This document shows, piece by piece, positions 25,434-34,396 of a DNA stretch of 64,000 nucleotides (the first letter of the stretch is position 1; every line of letters starts with the position of its first letter). Source of the DNA: Arcobacteraceae bacterium. GTDB taxonomy: Bacteria > Campylobacterota > Campylobacteria > Campylobacterales > Arcobacteraceae. Below the pieces are notes generated by a model, which was not told the DNA's origin, did no database searches, and was given only the letters and a program-made list of their open reading frames with translations. Made by a program: the position numbers and the translations under genes. Where the stretch lies: positions 1 through 64,000 of the forward strand of contig JAQUAG010000007.1 in the NCBI GenBank assembly GCA_028687375.1, given 5' to 3'.

Positions 25434-25933
25434 TGGGAAAAATACTATTTATTTTTTGTATGGTTTCATTCGTCTCTCTTCAAGCAGCTGTGATGCAAGA
25501 GGGTGAATTTACAAAAGAAAAAGCGGAATTAGCGAAACTTAAAAAAGATTTGGATGCTTTTTATAAAGATAAAGATAATGAGTATAAAAAACAAAAAGCA
25601 GAATTAGAAAATATAAATAAAGATATTCAAACGAAATTAGATAAGATTGAAGCAGCAAAAGTTGAAAATCAAAAAATATTAGATCAAATAGATGGAAAAA
25701 TAGCTGATAAATCTATGCAATTGTATGCAAAAATGAAAGAAAAATTAGTTTATCAAATACTTCAAGAAAAAATAAATAATGGAAATATTAATGATGTATT
25801 TGATATTATAGTTAGGTTAAAAGAGAAGAAAGTTATGGTTTTAATGAAGATGTTTGATGTAAAAACGGCGACAGAACTTATGAATAGAATGAAAGATTAT
25901 AAAAGTAAAAATAATATAGAGGGGAAAAAATAA
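25433..25933 (+). CDS. MotE/YlxF-like periplasmic coiled-coil protein
   Basis: Start chosen at the ATG at 25433, which overlaps the previous stop (TAATG), giving 166 residues. Residues 1-18 are a signal peptide (ILFIFCMVSFVSLQAA). Residues 25-95 form a charged coiled coil. The C-terminal 65 residues resemble the MgtE N-terminal-like repeat of MotE proteins (YAKMKEKLVYQILQEK, then DIIVRLKEKKVMVLMKMF). MotE-type proteins act in the periplasm on stator or motor components, and FliL, encoded next, is also a stator-associated protein. Identification by domain shape, not by strong identity. Confidence 0.65.
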   Translation: MGKILFIFCMVSFVSLQAAVMQEGEFTKEKAELAKLKKDLDAFYKDKDNEYKKQKAELENINKDIQTKLDKIEAAKVENQKILDQIDGKIADKSMQLYAKMKEKLVYQILQEKINNGNINDVFDIIVRLKEKKVMVLMKMFDVKTATELMNRMKDYKSKNNIEGKK

Positions 25934-26478
25934 TGGCTGAAGAGAAACAAGAAGAAGTTGCAGCAAAAAAGAGTGGAAATCCGATGATGATTATTTTGGT
26001 AGTGCTTATAGTGATACTTATGGCAGCTATCGGTGGAATAGGATATATTTTATATTCAAAAGGTTTCTTTGATGATCAAGCAGCAGGTGAAAAGAAAACA
26101 GAAGAAGCACCAGCAAAAGATGAAAAAAATCCTGAAAATGTATTTTTTAATTCAGAAATAAAAGATTTAGTTTTAAATGTAACAACCTCTAAAGGGAGAG
26201 AAAAACTGATGAAACTCTCTTTTTCTATGAAAAGTACAGAACCTACTATTGATGCTTTAGTTACAGCAAATAAACCAGAGATTGTAGATATTGTTATCCA
26301 TCAAGTAAGTTCAAGAAATAGTGAAGAGTTATTAACAGCAGCAGGAAAAGATCTACTTAAAGAGGAACTCGTAAGCGAGGTGAACTCTATACTCAATGAA
26401 GCAGTAGCAGAAAATCCAGATATTAAAGAAAAAAATATGATAAAAGATATATATTTTACAACTTTTGTAATAAAATAA
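25933..26478 (+). CDS. fliL: Flagellar basal-body-associated protein FliL
   Basis: This 181-residue protein has an N-terminal cytoplasmic tail, one transmembrane helix (about residues 18-40, MMIILVVLIVILMAAIGGIG), an Ala/Glu/Lys-rich linker and a periplasmic FliL domain (VFFNSEIKDLVLNV to the C-terminal FTTFVIK). FliL forms rings around stator units and supports torque. Its start codon overlaps the previous stop by 1 base. Slightly longer linker than in E. coli. Confidence 0.9.
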   Translation: MAEEKQEEVAAKKSGNPMMIILVVLIVILMAAIGGIGYILYSKGFFDDQAAGEKKTEEAPAKDEKNPENVFFNSEIKDLVLNVTTSKGREKLMKLSFSMKSTEPTIDALVTANKPEIVDIVIHQVSSRNSEELLTAAGKDLLKEELVSEVNSILNEAVAENPDIKEKNMIKDIYFTTFVIK

Positions 26479-26493
26479 AAAGTGATTTAAAAT

Positions 26494-26925
26494 ATGGTAC
26501 TTATAATAAAAGAAAAAAGTAAATACAAACCAATTATTAGAAAAATATTATCGTATGGTTCTTTAATATTGATGTTTACGGTTTACTATTTTTATATGAG
26601 TGACCAATTTTTAAAACAAAATACAAAGCTTTCAAAAGAGCTAGAATCAAATAAACAACTTTTAGCAAGTAAGATAGAGTTAACAAAAAAAGTGGAAAAA
26701 GTTATCTATAAAGAAGCTGAGAGTTGTGTAGATTTAATAGGACAAGAGAAAATTCAGTCTATTAAAATTGTAAAAGATAAATTGTATATTGTTTGTGATT
26801 GGGATACTGATATTGAGCCTCTTTTTATACGATATGGAATTATGGCTCTTGTAAAATCAACGCCTGAAAATATTAAAATTGCTATTGATTTACAGTTTAT
26901 AGTGGAGAGTAATTATGAAGCATAA
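26494..26925 (+). CDS. Uncharacterised single-pass membrane protein in flagellar operon
   Basis: This 143-residue protein has a basic N-terminus, one transmembrane helix (about residues 18-35, ILSYGSLILMFTVYYFY), a coiled-coil stretch (FLKQNTKLSKELESNKQLLASK) and a small extracytoplasmic domain containing two cysteines (ESCVDLIG and YIVCDWD) that could form a disulphide. Architecture recalls bitopic assembly factors such as PilO/FliL-like proteins but there is no sequence signature. The gene lies between fliL and flgH and overlaps flgH by 11 bases, so a role in basal-body or ring assembly is plausible. Confidence 0.6.
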   Translation: MVLIIKEKSKYKPIIRKILSYGSLILMFTVYYFYMSDQFLKQNTKLSKELESNKQLLASKIELTKKVEKVIYKEAESCVDLIGQEKIQSIKIVKDKLYIVCDWDTDIEPLFIRYGIMALVKSTPENIKIAIDLQFIVESNYEA

Positions 26926-27631
26926 CAAAATATCTCTTTTATTGATTGTTCCTTTATTTTTCATTGGCTGTTCTGCAAAGCAAAAGATAGATCTTGATTC
27001 AAAACCTGAAAATCAATTTCCAGTAAGTAACTCAAAAAAAGAGGAGCAAAGCTTCAAGGGGAGTTTATACTCACAAGCGGGAACTTCACTTTTTGCTGAT
27101 AAAAAAGATTTGCAAATTGGTGATATTTTACAAGTTAATATTAGTGAAACACTAACAAAGAATTCTAAATCAACAAAAGACTTAGCAAAAAATACGACTT
27201 CATCTTTAGGTGGTGGAGTATTTGCTGGAGCAACTGGAGTCACGAATAGTGCTGGAACAGCAGCTAGAATTGGTAGAGTTAATAATGCATTAGGAATTGG
27301 GTTTGATAGTACTTCAGCAAACTCTTTTAGTGGTTCATCTACTCTAAAAGATAATGAAGCATTTACAACTGTTGTTTCTGTGGTAATTACAAATATTTAC
27401 CAAAATGGAAATTATTTTATAAAAGGGACAAAAGAACTTCTTATAAACGATGAAAAACAACAAATCTCTATAAGTGGGATTATAAGACCTTATGATATAA
27501 GTCCTGAGAATACAGTTCTTTCGTCACAAGTAGCTAATTTAAAAATATTATATGATAAAGAAGGTGATGGTAGTGATACACTAGAAAAACCTTGGGGTAC
27601 AAAATTTATCGAAAAGATATGGCCATTTTAA
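26915..27631 (+). CDS. flgH: Flagellar L-ring lipoprotein FlgH
   Basis: This 238-residue lipoprotein has a signal sequence ending in the lipobox FFIGC, with Cys19 acylated. The mature protein has SLYSQAGTSLFADKKDLQIGDILQVNISETL, the N-terminal FlgH signature, and NGNYFIKGTKELLINDEKQ ... SGIIRPYDIS near the end, which are highly characteristic. It forms the outer-membrane L ring. It overlaps the preceding gene by 11 bases and leaves a 50-base gap before flgK that holds a candidate promoter. Confidence 0.94.
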   Translation: MKHNKISLLLIVPLFFIGCSAKQKIDLDSKPENQFPVSNSKKEEQSFKGSLYSQAGTSLFADKKDLQIGDILQVNISETLTKNSKSTKDLAKNTTSSLGGGVFAGATGVTNSAGTAARIGRVNNALGIGFDSTSANSFSGSSTLKDNEAFTTVVSVVITNIYQNGNYFIKGTKELLINDEKQQISISGIIRPYDISPENTVLSSQVANLKILYDKEGDGSDTLEKPWGTKFIEKIWPF

Positions 27632-27654
27632 ACTAATATTAAGAAATGTATTAG

Positions 27655-27660
27655 TACAAT
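27655..27660 (+). promoter_or_regulatory. Candidate -10 box before flgK
   Basis: TACAAT 22 bases upstream of the flgK start codon, in the only sizeable gap of this operon. It could drive flgK-fliD-fliS separately (late genes), but the spacing leaves a very short leader, and there is no -35. Confidence 0.3.
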
Positions 27661-27681
27661 TAGTTAATTAAGGGGAGTTAA

Positions 27682-29511
27682 ATGTTAAATTCATTAAATG
27701 TCGCACTATCAGGACTTTCTGCATCTAAAACTCAAGTTGAAAATGTTATGAATAATATAGCTAACGAAAATACAGTTGGTTATAAGAAAAGAGTTGTTGA
27801 TGTAAAAGAATCCGAACAAAGTGACAGTAGAATTACGGGTCGTGGTGCAACTGTTATAGGTGTTGATAGAATAACAAATACGTATATGTCTGACAATTTA
27901 GTGAAACAACAAAGTAAGAGTGCTGAATATGATGAACTTTCAACAATGTTGGCTGATATAGAGTCTATACTTTCAGAAACAGATACAAGTGGATTTTCAA
28001 ATAATTTGGATGCTTATTTTCAATCAATAGAAGATTTAAGGGCAAATCCTTATAATGAAATCTATAGAACAAACCTTATTAATCAAGGGAATATGCTTGT
28101 AGATGGACTCCAAAGTTTATATAGTGGGATAGAGGAGAGGGAAACAATATCTAAAAATGCTGCTTATGATAGTGTTGATGAGATTAATAGTATATTACAA
28201 GATATTGGAAAAGTAAATCAACAAATTCAAGATGCAGTTAATCCATCAAATGATTTACTTGATAAAAGAGATTTATTAGAATCAAGACTTGCTCAGTATG
28301 TAGAAATAAAAGTAAATCGAGCAGATGATACTTATTCTCTTGAAATAAGTGGAGTGACAGCTGTTAGATACAATACAAATATTCATGAGATTAGTATAGC
28401 TGATAATAGTATTGCACAAAAAGATGTATATGCTACAAATACAAATGTAAGTACATTGGTCGCTCCTACATGGGATACTAGTGGAGCAACTCCTGATACA
28501 TTAACATATTATTTTGACAAAGATAATTCAATAACTATAACTGTCGGTGAATCAATTACTGATGATTATGGGACTTTTACGGTTGATAAAGATAGCGTAG
28601 TAAGAGCTTTAACATATAAGATAAATAGTGATCCAACTATAAGCAATAGTATTTCTGCATATAATGGTCCATATTCGACTGATCAAAATGGAAATAAGAT
28701 ACCGCAATCTCCAACAACAACTGATCATTACTTAATAATTGAATCAAAAGTTGCTGGTACCGATGGTTCATTTGAAGGTCGTATCGTAGTAAATGATAAT
28801 GATATTACAGATACTAATGGATTTCAAGTATCTAATTTAGTTACGAAAAGTAGTATAAAAAGTGTAGATGCACAAAATGATATTCATCTGGAAATATTTG
28901 GTCAAGAGATTCCACCACAAAGTGGTAAGATAAAATCTATTTTAGATAATATTGATACAAGATCCGTTGATAATAAATTTGAAAAATATAAAACAATGTT
29001 GGATGATTTTGCTAAAGCACTCTCTGATGTAACTGAAGCCTATATTTATCAAGGTGGAACAAGTTATGTTTCTGGGGAAGAAGCATCACTATTGAATAAA
29101 GATAAAGCATCTATACAAACGATTGGATTATTTGATGGAACAAGTGTCAAAACTCTTGCATTTAATAGTTCCGTTGTTAGAAATTTAACGCAAGAAAATT
29201 TAGATTATCTTTCAACTATCCATTGGAATGAAAATTTAACAATAGGGGATAGTGATAAAACTTCATTTTCTAAGTTTTATCAAAATATAAAAATTACAGT
29301 TTCGGCTGATAAAGAAAATATTGATTATCTAAAAGAAACACAAGATTCTGTCACTGAATCTTTGCAAACAACTTATGACAAACTAGTCAAGGTAGATAAA
29401 GATGAAGAGATGGTAAATTTAATCAAATTTCAAGCAGCTTATGAAGCTAATGCAAAATTGATAACAATAGTCGATGAGATGTTACAAACAATTTTAGGGA
29501 TGAAACAATAA
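27682..29511 (+). CDS. flgK: Hook-filament junction protein FlgK (HAP1)
   Basis: This 609-residue protein has the N-terminal axial-protein motif NSLNVALSGLSASKTQVENVMNNIANENTVGYKK and the C-terminal DEEMVNLIKFQAAYEANAKLI ... MLQTILGMK, both forming the D0/D1 coiled coil shared with hook and flagellin proteins. The large middle carries variable beta-rich domains. It joins hook to filament. AAGGGGAG supplies the ribosome-binding site. Followed by fliD after 27 bases. Confidence 0.94.
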   Translation: MLNSLNVALSGLSASKTQVENVMNNIANENTVGYKKRVVDVKESEQSDSRITGRGATVIGVDRITNTYMSDNLVKQQSKSAEYDELSTMLADIESILSETDTSGFSNNLDAYFQSIEDLRANPYNEIYRTNLINQGNMLVDGLQSLYSGIEERETISKNAAYDSVDEINSILQDIGKVNQQIQDAVNPSNDLLDKRDLLESRLAQYVEIKVNRADDTYSLEISGVTAVRYNTNIHEISIADNSIAQKDVYATNTNVSTLVAPTWDTSGATPDTLTYYFDKDNSITITVGESITDDYGTFTVDKDSVVRALTYKINSDPTISNSISAYNGPYSTDQNGNKIPQSPTTTDHYLIIESKVAGTDGSFEGRIVVNDNDITDTNGFQVSNLVTKSSIKSVDAQNDIHLEIFGQEIPPQSGKIKSILDNIDTRSVDNKFEKYKTMLDDFAKALSDVTEAYIYQGGTSYVSGEEASLLNKDKASIQTIGLFDGTSVKTLAFNSSVVRNLTQENLDYLSTIHWNENLTIGDSDKTSFSKFYQNIKITVSADKENIDYLKETQDSVTESLQTTYDKLVKVDKDEEMVNLIKFQAAYEANAKLITIVDEMLQTILGMKQ

Positions 29512-29538
29512 CCCTTAAAAATAGTCAAGGAGGAAATT

Positions 29539-30885
29539 ATGGCTGATGGAATATTAGGATTAGGTTCAAGTGGTTCAACGGGACTTAGTCAAGAACTTAT
29601 TGATAAATTAAAAACTGCAGAAGCAAAATCAAAAGTAGACCCTTATACAACGAAATTAGAAACGTGGGATAAAGAGTTAGAAAAAATTACCGAAATAGAA
29701 ACTAAAACAAAAGAGCTTTTATCTGCTATTTCAAACTATGACCTCTATAAAAGTACACCAAATGCATTTGATCAAGTAACTGCTAGTACATCAGGTACTT
29801 CAGCTGTATTTAGTGCGACAGATGTTACTGGATTAACTGAAGGTTCGACAACTGTAAATGTAACTCAATTGGCACAAAGAGATGTATATCAGACAAATAC
29901 ATTTACTGATAAAGATATTCAAATTGATGGTGGAAATGATAGTGGAGATAAAGTTTCAATTGAAATTGGTGGGACAACGTATGATTTTTCAACAGAAGGT
30001 AAAACATATCAACAATTAGTTGATTCAATAAATTTAAATGATAAGTTTAAAGCTTCTATAGAGCAAGTTGGAGATAGTGATTATCGGTTGATTGTTAAAA
30101 GTAAAGATAGTGGAGAAGCAAATGCACTCACTATTACACAAACAGGTGTTGATTTAGGTCTTGAAGACTCTGCAAATAAGATGTTAACTGCAAAGAATAT
30201 GAAAGCAACTATTGATGGAGTTTCTTATGATGTATCTTCAAATACTATAACAATACAAGGGAATCTTACTATGACAGCTGTAGAACTTGGAACTTCTACA
30301 ATTTCGCTTCAAAAGGATACATCAGCAATAGCAAGTGGTTTAGAAGATTTTGTTTCCAAGTATAATGAACTACTAGATTTGGTAAATACAGAAGCTTTCT
30401 CAGAAGATTCTCCTATTAGCGATATTGGTAGTTTAAAAACAATTCTAAGTACAATTAAAAGTGCTCTTTTTGGAAATTATGGTCCAAATGATGACCAAAA
30501 TATTTTTAGCTATGGTTTTTCTATGGATACAACAGGACATATGTCAATTGATAGTAAAACTTTTGCTACAGCTTTAACAGATAATCTTGACAACTTAAAA
30601 GCATTGTTTGTAGGTGTTGCAGAGAAACCAGGAATTGGAACAACATTAAAAGAATATCTTGATAATTTAGATGGCTATGATGGTGCCTTAACATTGTATG
30701 GTGATACTATGGCTGATAATAAAACAAAATTAGAAGAGGAAAAAACAAAAGCACAAGAGGCTCTTGATACAAAATATTCTTTAATGTCTCAACAGTTTGC
30801 TGCATACACTGCAATGATTACACAAATGGAAAATGCATTTTCAGGAATGAAGCAAATGATTGCGGAGTCAACATCGTCAAGTTAG
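29539..30885 (+). CDS. fliD: Filament cap protein FliD (HAP2)
   Basis: The start follows a strong AAGGAGG. 448 residues, noticeably shorter than C. jejuni FliD (about 640), so one outer domain is probably missing. The N-terminal GLSQELIDKLKTAEAKSKVDPYTTKLETWDKEL, a central FliD domain (VNVTQLAQRDVYQT, then LEDFVSKYNELLDLV) and the C-terminal YSLMSQQFAAYTAMITQMENAFSGMKQMI helix define the family. It caps the filament and folds incoming flagellin. FliS follows. Confidence 0.93.
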   Translation: MADGILGLGSSGSTGLSQELIDKLKTAEAKSKVDPYTTKLETWDKELEKITEIETKTKELLSAISNYDLYKSTPNAFDQVTASTSGTSAVFSATDVTGLTEGSTTVNVTQLAQRDVYQTNTFTDKDIQIDGGNDSGDKVSIEIGGTTYDFSTEGKTYQQLVDSINLNDKFKASIEQVGDSDYRLIVKSKDSGEANALTITQTGVDLGLEDSANKMLTAKNMKATIDGVSYDVSSNTITIQGNLTMTAVELGTSTISLQKDTSAIASGLEDFVSKYNELLDLVNTEAFSEDSPISDIGSLKTILSTIKSALFGNYGPNDDQNIFSYGFSMDTTGHMSIDSKTFATALTDNLDNLKALFVGVAEKPGIGTTLKEYLDNLDGYDGALTLYGDTMADNKTKLEEEKTKAQEALDTKYSLMSQQFAAYTAMITQMENAFSGMKQMIAESTSSS

Positions 30886-30935
30886 TAGTTTAAGTTTAGT
30901 TATTATAGAATACTTTTTTAAAATTTGGAGAAACA

Positions 30936-31292
30936 ATGGGATTGGATGTATATAATCAACAAGCAGCGGTGACAGAAGACCCTTATATGCTTATATTAAA
31001 GCTTTATGAAGGGCTTTTAAAGTATTTATCATTCATAAAAGATGCAATTGAAAATGATAATATTGAAGAGAAATTTAAATATATAAATAAGTCAATTGCA
31101 ATTTTTGATGAACTTAGAAATATCCTTGATTTTGAGGGTGGTGATGTAGCTTACTATCTTGATGGGCTTTACCTTTATCAAATAGAAACACTATTTAGCG
31201 CTGGAATTAATAACAATCTATCTTCGGTAGAACAAGTTACAAAGGTTGTTAATAGCCTTATAGAAGCATGGAAAGACGAAACTGGTCTTTAG
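30936..31292 (+). CDS. fliS: Flagellin export chaperone FliS
   Basis: This 118-residue all-helical protein contains the family segment PYMLILKLYEGLLKYLSFIKDAI at residues 14-37 and LIEAWKDETGL at the end. FliS binds the C-terminal helices of flagellin, preventing early polymerisation. Here the two clients are encoded at 3077 and 4130. Its last 25 bases overlap the next small gene in another frame. Confidence 0.92.
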   Translation: MGLDVYNQQAAVTEDPYMLILKLYEGLLKYLSFIKDAIENDNIEEKFKYINKSIAIFDELRNILDFEGGDVAYYLDGLYLYQIETLFSAGINNNLSSVEQVTKVVNSLIEAWKDETGL

Positions 31293-31537
31293 AGGCTTTA
31301 GATAGCCTTTATTATATCGATTCCCTTGATGGAGGAGACGAAAGAGCTTTATCTTTAGAAAGATGGCTCGAAAAATACTTACAAGATGATTTTGAAAAAA
31401 GTTTTGATTTAGAGTTAGAGAAACTTATTCAACTTTCAGAGTTATTTTACAAAAATATCAACTTCTTAAAAAAACATAAAGAAAATATAAAACAAGAATT
31501 AGAAGATTATAATAATATTAAAAAGTTTTTGCATTAG
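31268..31537 (+). CDS. Small helical protein, possible FliT-type chaperone
   Basis: This 89-residue protein starts inside fliS (25-base overlap), which points to translational coupling. It is acidic in the first half and helical throughout, ending in the charged LKKHKENIKQELEDYNNIKKFL. In many bacteria the gene after fliS is fliT, the small helical chaperone of FliD, and size and position fit. FliT is too divergent to confirm by eye. A terminator hairpin follows 20 bases later. Confidence 0.55.
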   Translation: MERRNWSLEALDSLYYIDSLDGGDERALSLERWLEKYLQDDFEKSFDLELEKLIQLSELFYKNINFLKKHKENIKQELEDYNNIKKFLH

Positions 31538-31556
31538 CTAGAAAACTCTAAATAAA

Positions 31557-31588
31557 TTTTACTAAAGTAGGAGACTACTTTAGTAAAA
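31557..31588. terminator. Bidirectional terminator between fliS unit and DUF234 gene
   Basis: A perfect 14-bp stem (31557-31570 with 31575-31588) closes a GAGA loop. The right arm is also the last 14 bases, including the stop codon, of the minus-strand DUF234 gene. Its flanking A- and T-rich arms let it act on both strands. Confidence 0.8.
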
Positions 31589-32384
31589 GCTTTAAATGTT
31601 TAGCTGTAAAAAGTTTGAGATTTTCATTTTTTAAAGATTTTAGTTCACTTGAAAAACCATTTTTAGAAAAAAGAATTATAATATCAGGTGAAATTCCAAG
31701 AGTTTGACAATCTTGTGTAAGTTTAGACAGTTCACTTTTTTTGAGTTTATTGTTTGTAAATTTACAGTTAGCAACAATCAATTTATTAGATGTTGTTCTT
31801 GAAACAATATCTAATTCTATTTTTTCATCCCAATATTTACCAATATTTTTTATTTTATCATTAACCATATAGTTTTGTAAAAATATAAGAGATAACTCTT
31901 CAAAAATAAAATTACTAAACTCCCCAATATAGTTATCAAATCTTATATGAAATTCTTTAAAATCTCCATCTTTTATCCCTTTATAAATAGGGGAAACAAA
32001 TCCAAACCAAAATCTTATAAATGGAGTAGTAAAAAACAATTTTTTTGCAGTTTTACTTTCATTTCTTTTGTTGAGTAAAAAATATTGTGAAGATTCAATT
32101 TCAATTATCTCTTTTTCTACTAAATTTTCAACACATTTCATCCCCTCTTCAAAGCTCACATGGGCCCTTTTAAATGCTGTTGTTGTTTTTCTATCACCAA
32201 GTGCAATACCTGTTAAGACAGCATATTCAACACCATAGCCACCTATAAGATAGTTTATCTCTTTTCTATACTCATCATATTTTGGAAGTATATTTTTTTC
32301 AATTAATTCTTTAAGGGGAATATTGAAGTCTATTTTCTCTTTTAGTCCACCAAAAATAGTAAAGTATTGAATTGCTATCTCCAT
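31575..32384 (-). CDS. DUF234-domain protein, start uncertain (frame open to 32465)
   Basis: The first ATG gives 269 residues. DUF234 is a restriction-endonuclease-like domain usually fused behind a P-loop ATPase. No ATPase is encoded here. Family-like segments are AIQYFTIFGGL (N-terminus), LTGIALGDRKTTTAFKRAHVSFEEG (winged-helix linker), FFTTPFIRFWFGFVSP and the nuclease-like core EKIELDIVSRTTSNKLIVANCKF, where the usual glutamate before C-K is an asparagine. The same frame continues 23 codons upstream as ITIDKSTKELFSSFCKQNNIED with no ATG/GTG/TTG, and a good AAGGA site lies just before, so translation probably begins at ATA (32453) or ATT (32450). Function unknown, catalytic activity doubtful. 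Confidence 0.72.
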   Translation of the reverse strand: MEIAIQYFTIFGGLKEKIDFNIPLKELIEKNILPKYDEYRKEINYLIGGYGVEYAVLTGIALGDRKTTTAFKRAHVSFEEGMKCVENLVEKEIIEIESSQYFLLNKRNESKTAKKLFFTTPFIRFWFGFVSPIYKGIKDGDFKEFHIRFDNYIGEFSNFIFEELSLIFLQNYMVNDKIKNIGKYWDEKIELDIVSRTTSNKLIVANCKFTNNKLKKSELSKLTQDCQTLGISPDIIILFSKNGFSSELKSLKNENLKLFTAKHLKLLLK

Positions 32385-32475
32385 ATCTTCTATATTATTT
32401 TGTTTACAAAAAGAGCTAAAAAGTTCTTTTGTTGATTTGTCTATTGTAATTATTTGATATCCTTTTTATTTACTA

Positions 32476-34395
32476 TTAAAATTCTACATTTGTATTAAGA
32501 ACTGGTTGTTCTGTTAAATTTGGTGTAGTTTCATTGCTATCAGCTCCATCTTCTGTAGGGAGATTGTCAAAATATCTTTTTGTTTCAGGATGCACTTGAA
32601 TCCAATTCTTATAAAAATACCCAACAACAGGAGCTGCTCCACGTCCTCCTGTTTCACTTATTCTCATTGGTTTATTATCATCATTTCCAAACCAAACAAC
32701 TGTTTGAATAGTTGGAGAATATGCACAAAACCAAGCATCCATATTTCTATTTGTTGTTCCTGTTTTTCCGGCTAATTGAATCCCATCAACAGCACTTCCT
32801 GCACCCGTTCCATAACCAACAACATCTTTTAAAATAGAGGTCATTTTTGCAACTTGACTTGGAGATGTGATAACTTCAGAATTCGTTTGCGATTTTTCTA
32901 AAATTTTTGATTTATATTCAATTGAATCAACTAAATAAGGGGTTACTTTGACCCCTTGATTTGAAAAAATAGTATAAAGTTCACTTAATTTTAAAGGAGT
33001 TACACCAAAGCTTCCAAGCGTTATAGACATATCATATGGTATATCTTTAAACCCATATCTATGAAGATCTTTATACACTTTATCCAATCCAATTTCCATA
33101 ACCAGATTAATTGTAGCAAGATTTCTTGAATGGACAAGAGCATCTCTTAATGTTACAAGTCCTTTATAGTTATTTTCATAATTTTTAGGTTGCCATTTTT
33201 TTATCTCATTATTGTCAGATTTGTATTCAAATGTTCTAGCTATATCAGCTACTTCACTTTGAGTCGTGTAACCAAGGTCTAAAGCACTTTGATAGATAAA
33301 TGGTTTGACTGAACTTCCTGGTTGTCTTATAGCAGAGATTGCTCTATTATATGAAGATTTTGCAAAATCAACTCCACCAGAAAGTGCCATAATCCCACCA
33401 GTTGCACTATCAAGAACGATAATTGCTCCATTTAATGTTTGAGAGGTACTTTTATTTGTATCAAGTTTTTGATCTCTACTTCTTATCCCTTCATAACCGA
33501 ATTGTAAAGCATCATCGGCAATCTTTTGTGCATCCACATCAATAGTAAGTTTGATTCTATAACCACCTGTTCTTATATCTGGATATTTTGTTTGTAAATC
33601 TTTTAAAACAGCATCAACAACGTAAGGAGCTTTATTTTGCGTTGCAGTATCATTATAAACTGTAGGGACAAAATTCATAGCATCGTTGTATTGTTTCTCA
33701 TTAATCCACCCTAAAGTTTGTAATCTAGTAATTACCTGATTCCCACGACTTATTGAAAATTTAATATTTTTAGTTGGATCATAAAAACTTGGAGCTTTTG
33801 GAAGTCCTACAAGCATAGCAATCTCTTTGAGATTGAGTTGATTTAAGTCTTTGTGAAAATATCCTAAAGCAGCAGTTCTAATCCCATAATACCCATGCCC
33901 AAAATAAACTTGATTAAGGTATCTTTCAAGGATCTCCTCTTTTGTAAGAAGTGATTCTATTTGAAAAGACAGGACTACTTCTTTAAGTTTTCTTGTAAAT
34001 TTTTTATCTCTTGTAAGTAGCATAGTTTTTACAAGTTGTTGCGTAAGTGTACTAGCCCCTTCAACAAGACTCATATGTTGTACATCTTTTAAAATAGCTC
34101 TATTAATAGCCTCTAAATTAATTCCGCCATGTTCAAAAAAGTTTGTATCTTCAATAGCAACAATAGATTCGATAGCTTGATGAGGAATAGATCTAAAAGG
34201 TGCATAAAAACGATGTTCACCTTCGAAAACATTTGCTACTAATTTATCATTTCTATCATAAAATTGAGTTGTAAGTGGTGGATTGTAATCTACTACTTTG
34301 TTAATATCGATACGAATTTGATTGATGATAAATAATATCCACAAGAGGAAAATTCCCCCAATACTCATCATCGCAATTGTTAATTTTCTTTTCAT
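32476..34395 (-). CDS. Penicillin-binding protein 1A (class A)
   Basis: This 639-residue bifunctional peptidoglycan synthase has an N-terminal membrane anchor (about residues 8-25). A GT51 glycosyltransferase domain follows, with Glu82 in EDTNFFEHGGIN, GASTLTQQLVK and ERYLNQVYFGHGYYGI. The transpeptidase domain has Ser360-x-x-Lys363 in GSSVKP, S422-R-N424 and K543-T-G. All catalytic motifs are intact. The C-terminal tail is Asn/Thr-rich. It starts 1 base after the ABC ATPase stop and ends about 20 bases before the probable extended DUF234 start. Confidence 0.94.
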   Translation of the reverse strand: MKRKLTIAMMSIGGIFLLWILFIINQIRIDINKVVDYNPPLTTQFYDRNDKLVANVFEGEHRFYAPFRSIPHQAIESIVAIEDTNFFEHGGINLEAINRAILKDVQHMSLVEGASTLTQQLVKTMLLTRDKKFTRKLKEVVLSFQIESLLTKEEILERYLNQVYFGHGYYGIRTAALGYFHKDLNQLNLKEIAMLVGLPKAPSFYDPTKNIKFSISRGNQVITRLQTLGWINEKQYNDAMNFVPTVYNDTATQNKAPYVVDAVLKDLQTKYPDIRTGGYRIKLTIDVDAQKIADDALQFGYEGIRSRDQKLDTNKSTSQTLNGAIIVLDSATGGIMALSGGVDFAKSSYNRAISAIRQPGSSVKPFIYQSALDLGYTTQSEVADIARTFEYKSDNNEIKKWQPKNYENNYKGLVTLRDALVHSRNLATINLVMEIGLDKVYKDLHRYGFKDIPYDMSITLGSFGVTPLKLSELYTIFSNQGVKVTPYLVDSIEYKSKILEKSQTNSEVITSPSQVAKMTSILKDVVGYGTGAGSAVDGIQLAGKTGTTNRNMDAWFCAYSPTIQTVVWFGNDDNKPMRISETGGRGAAPVVGYFYKNWIQVHPETKRYFDNLPTEDGADSNETTPNLTEQPVLNTNVEF

Positions 34396-34396
34396 C

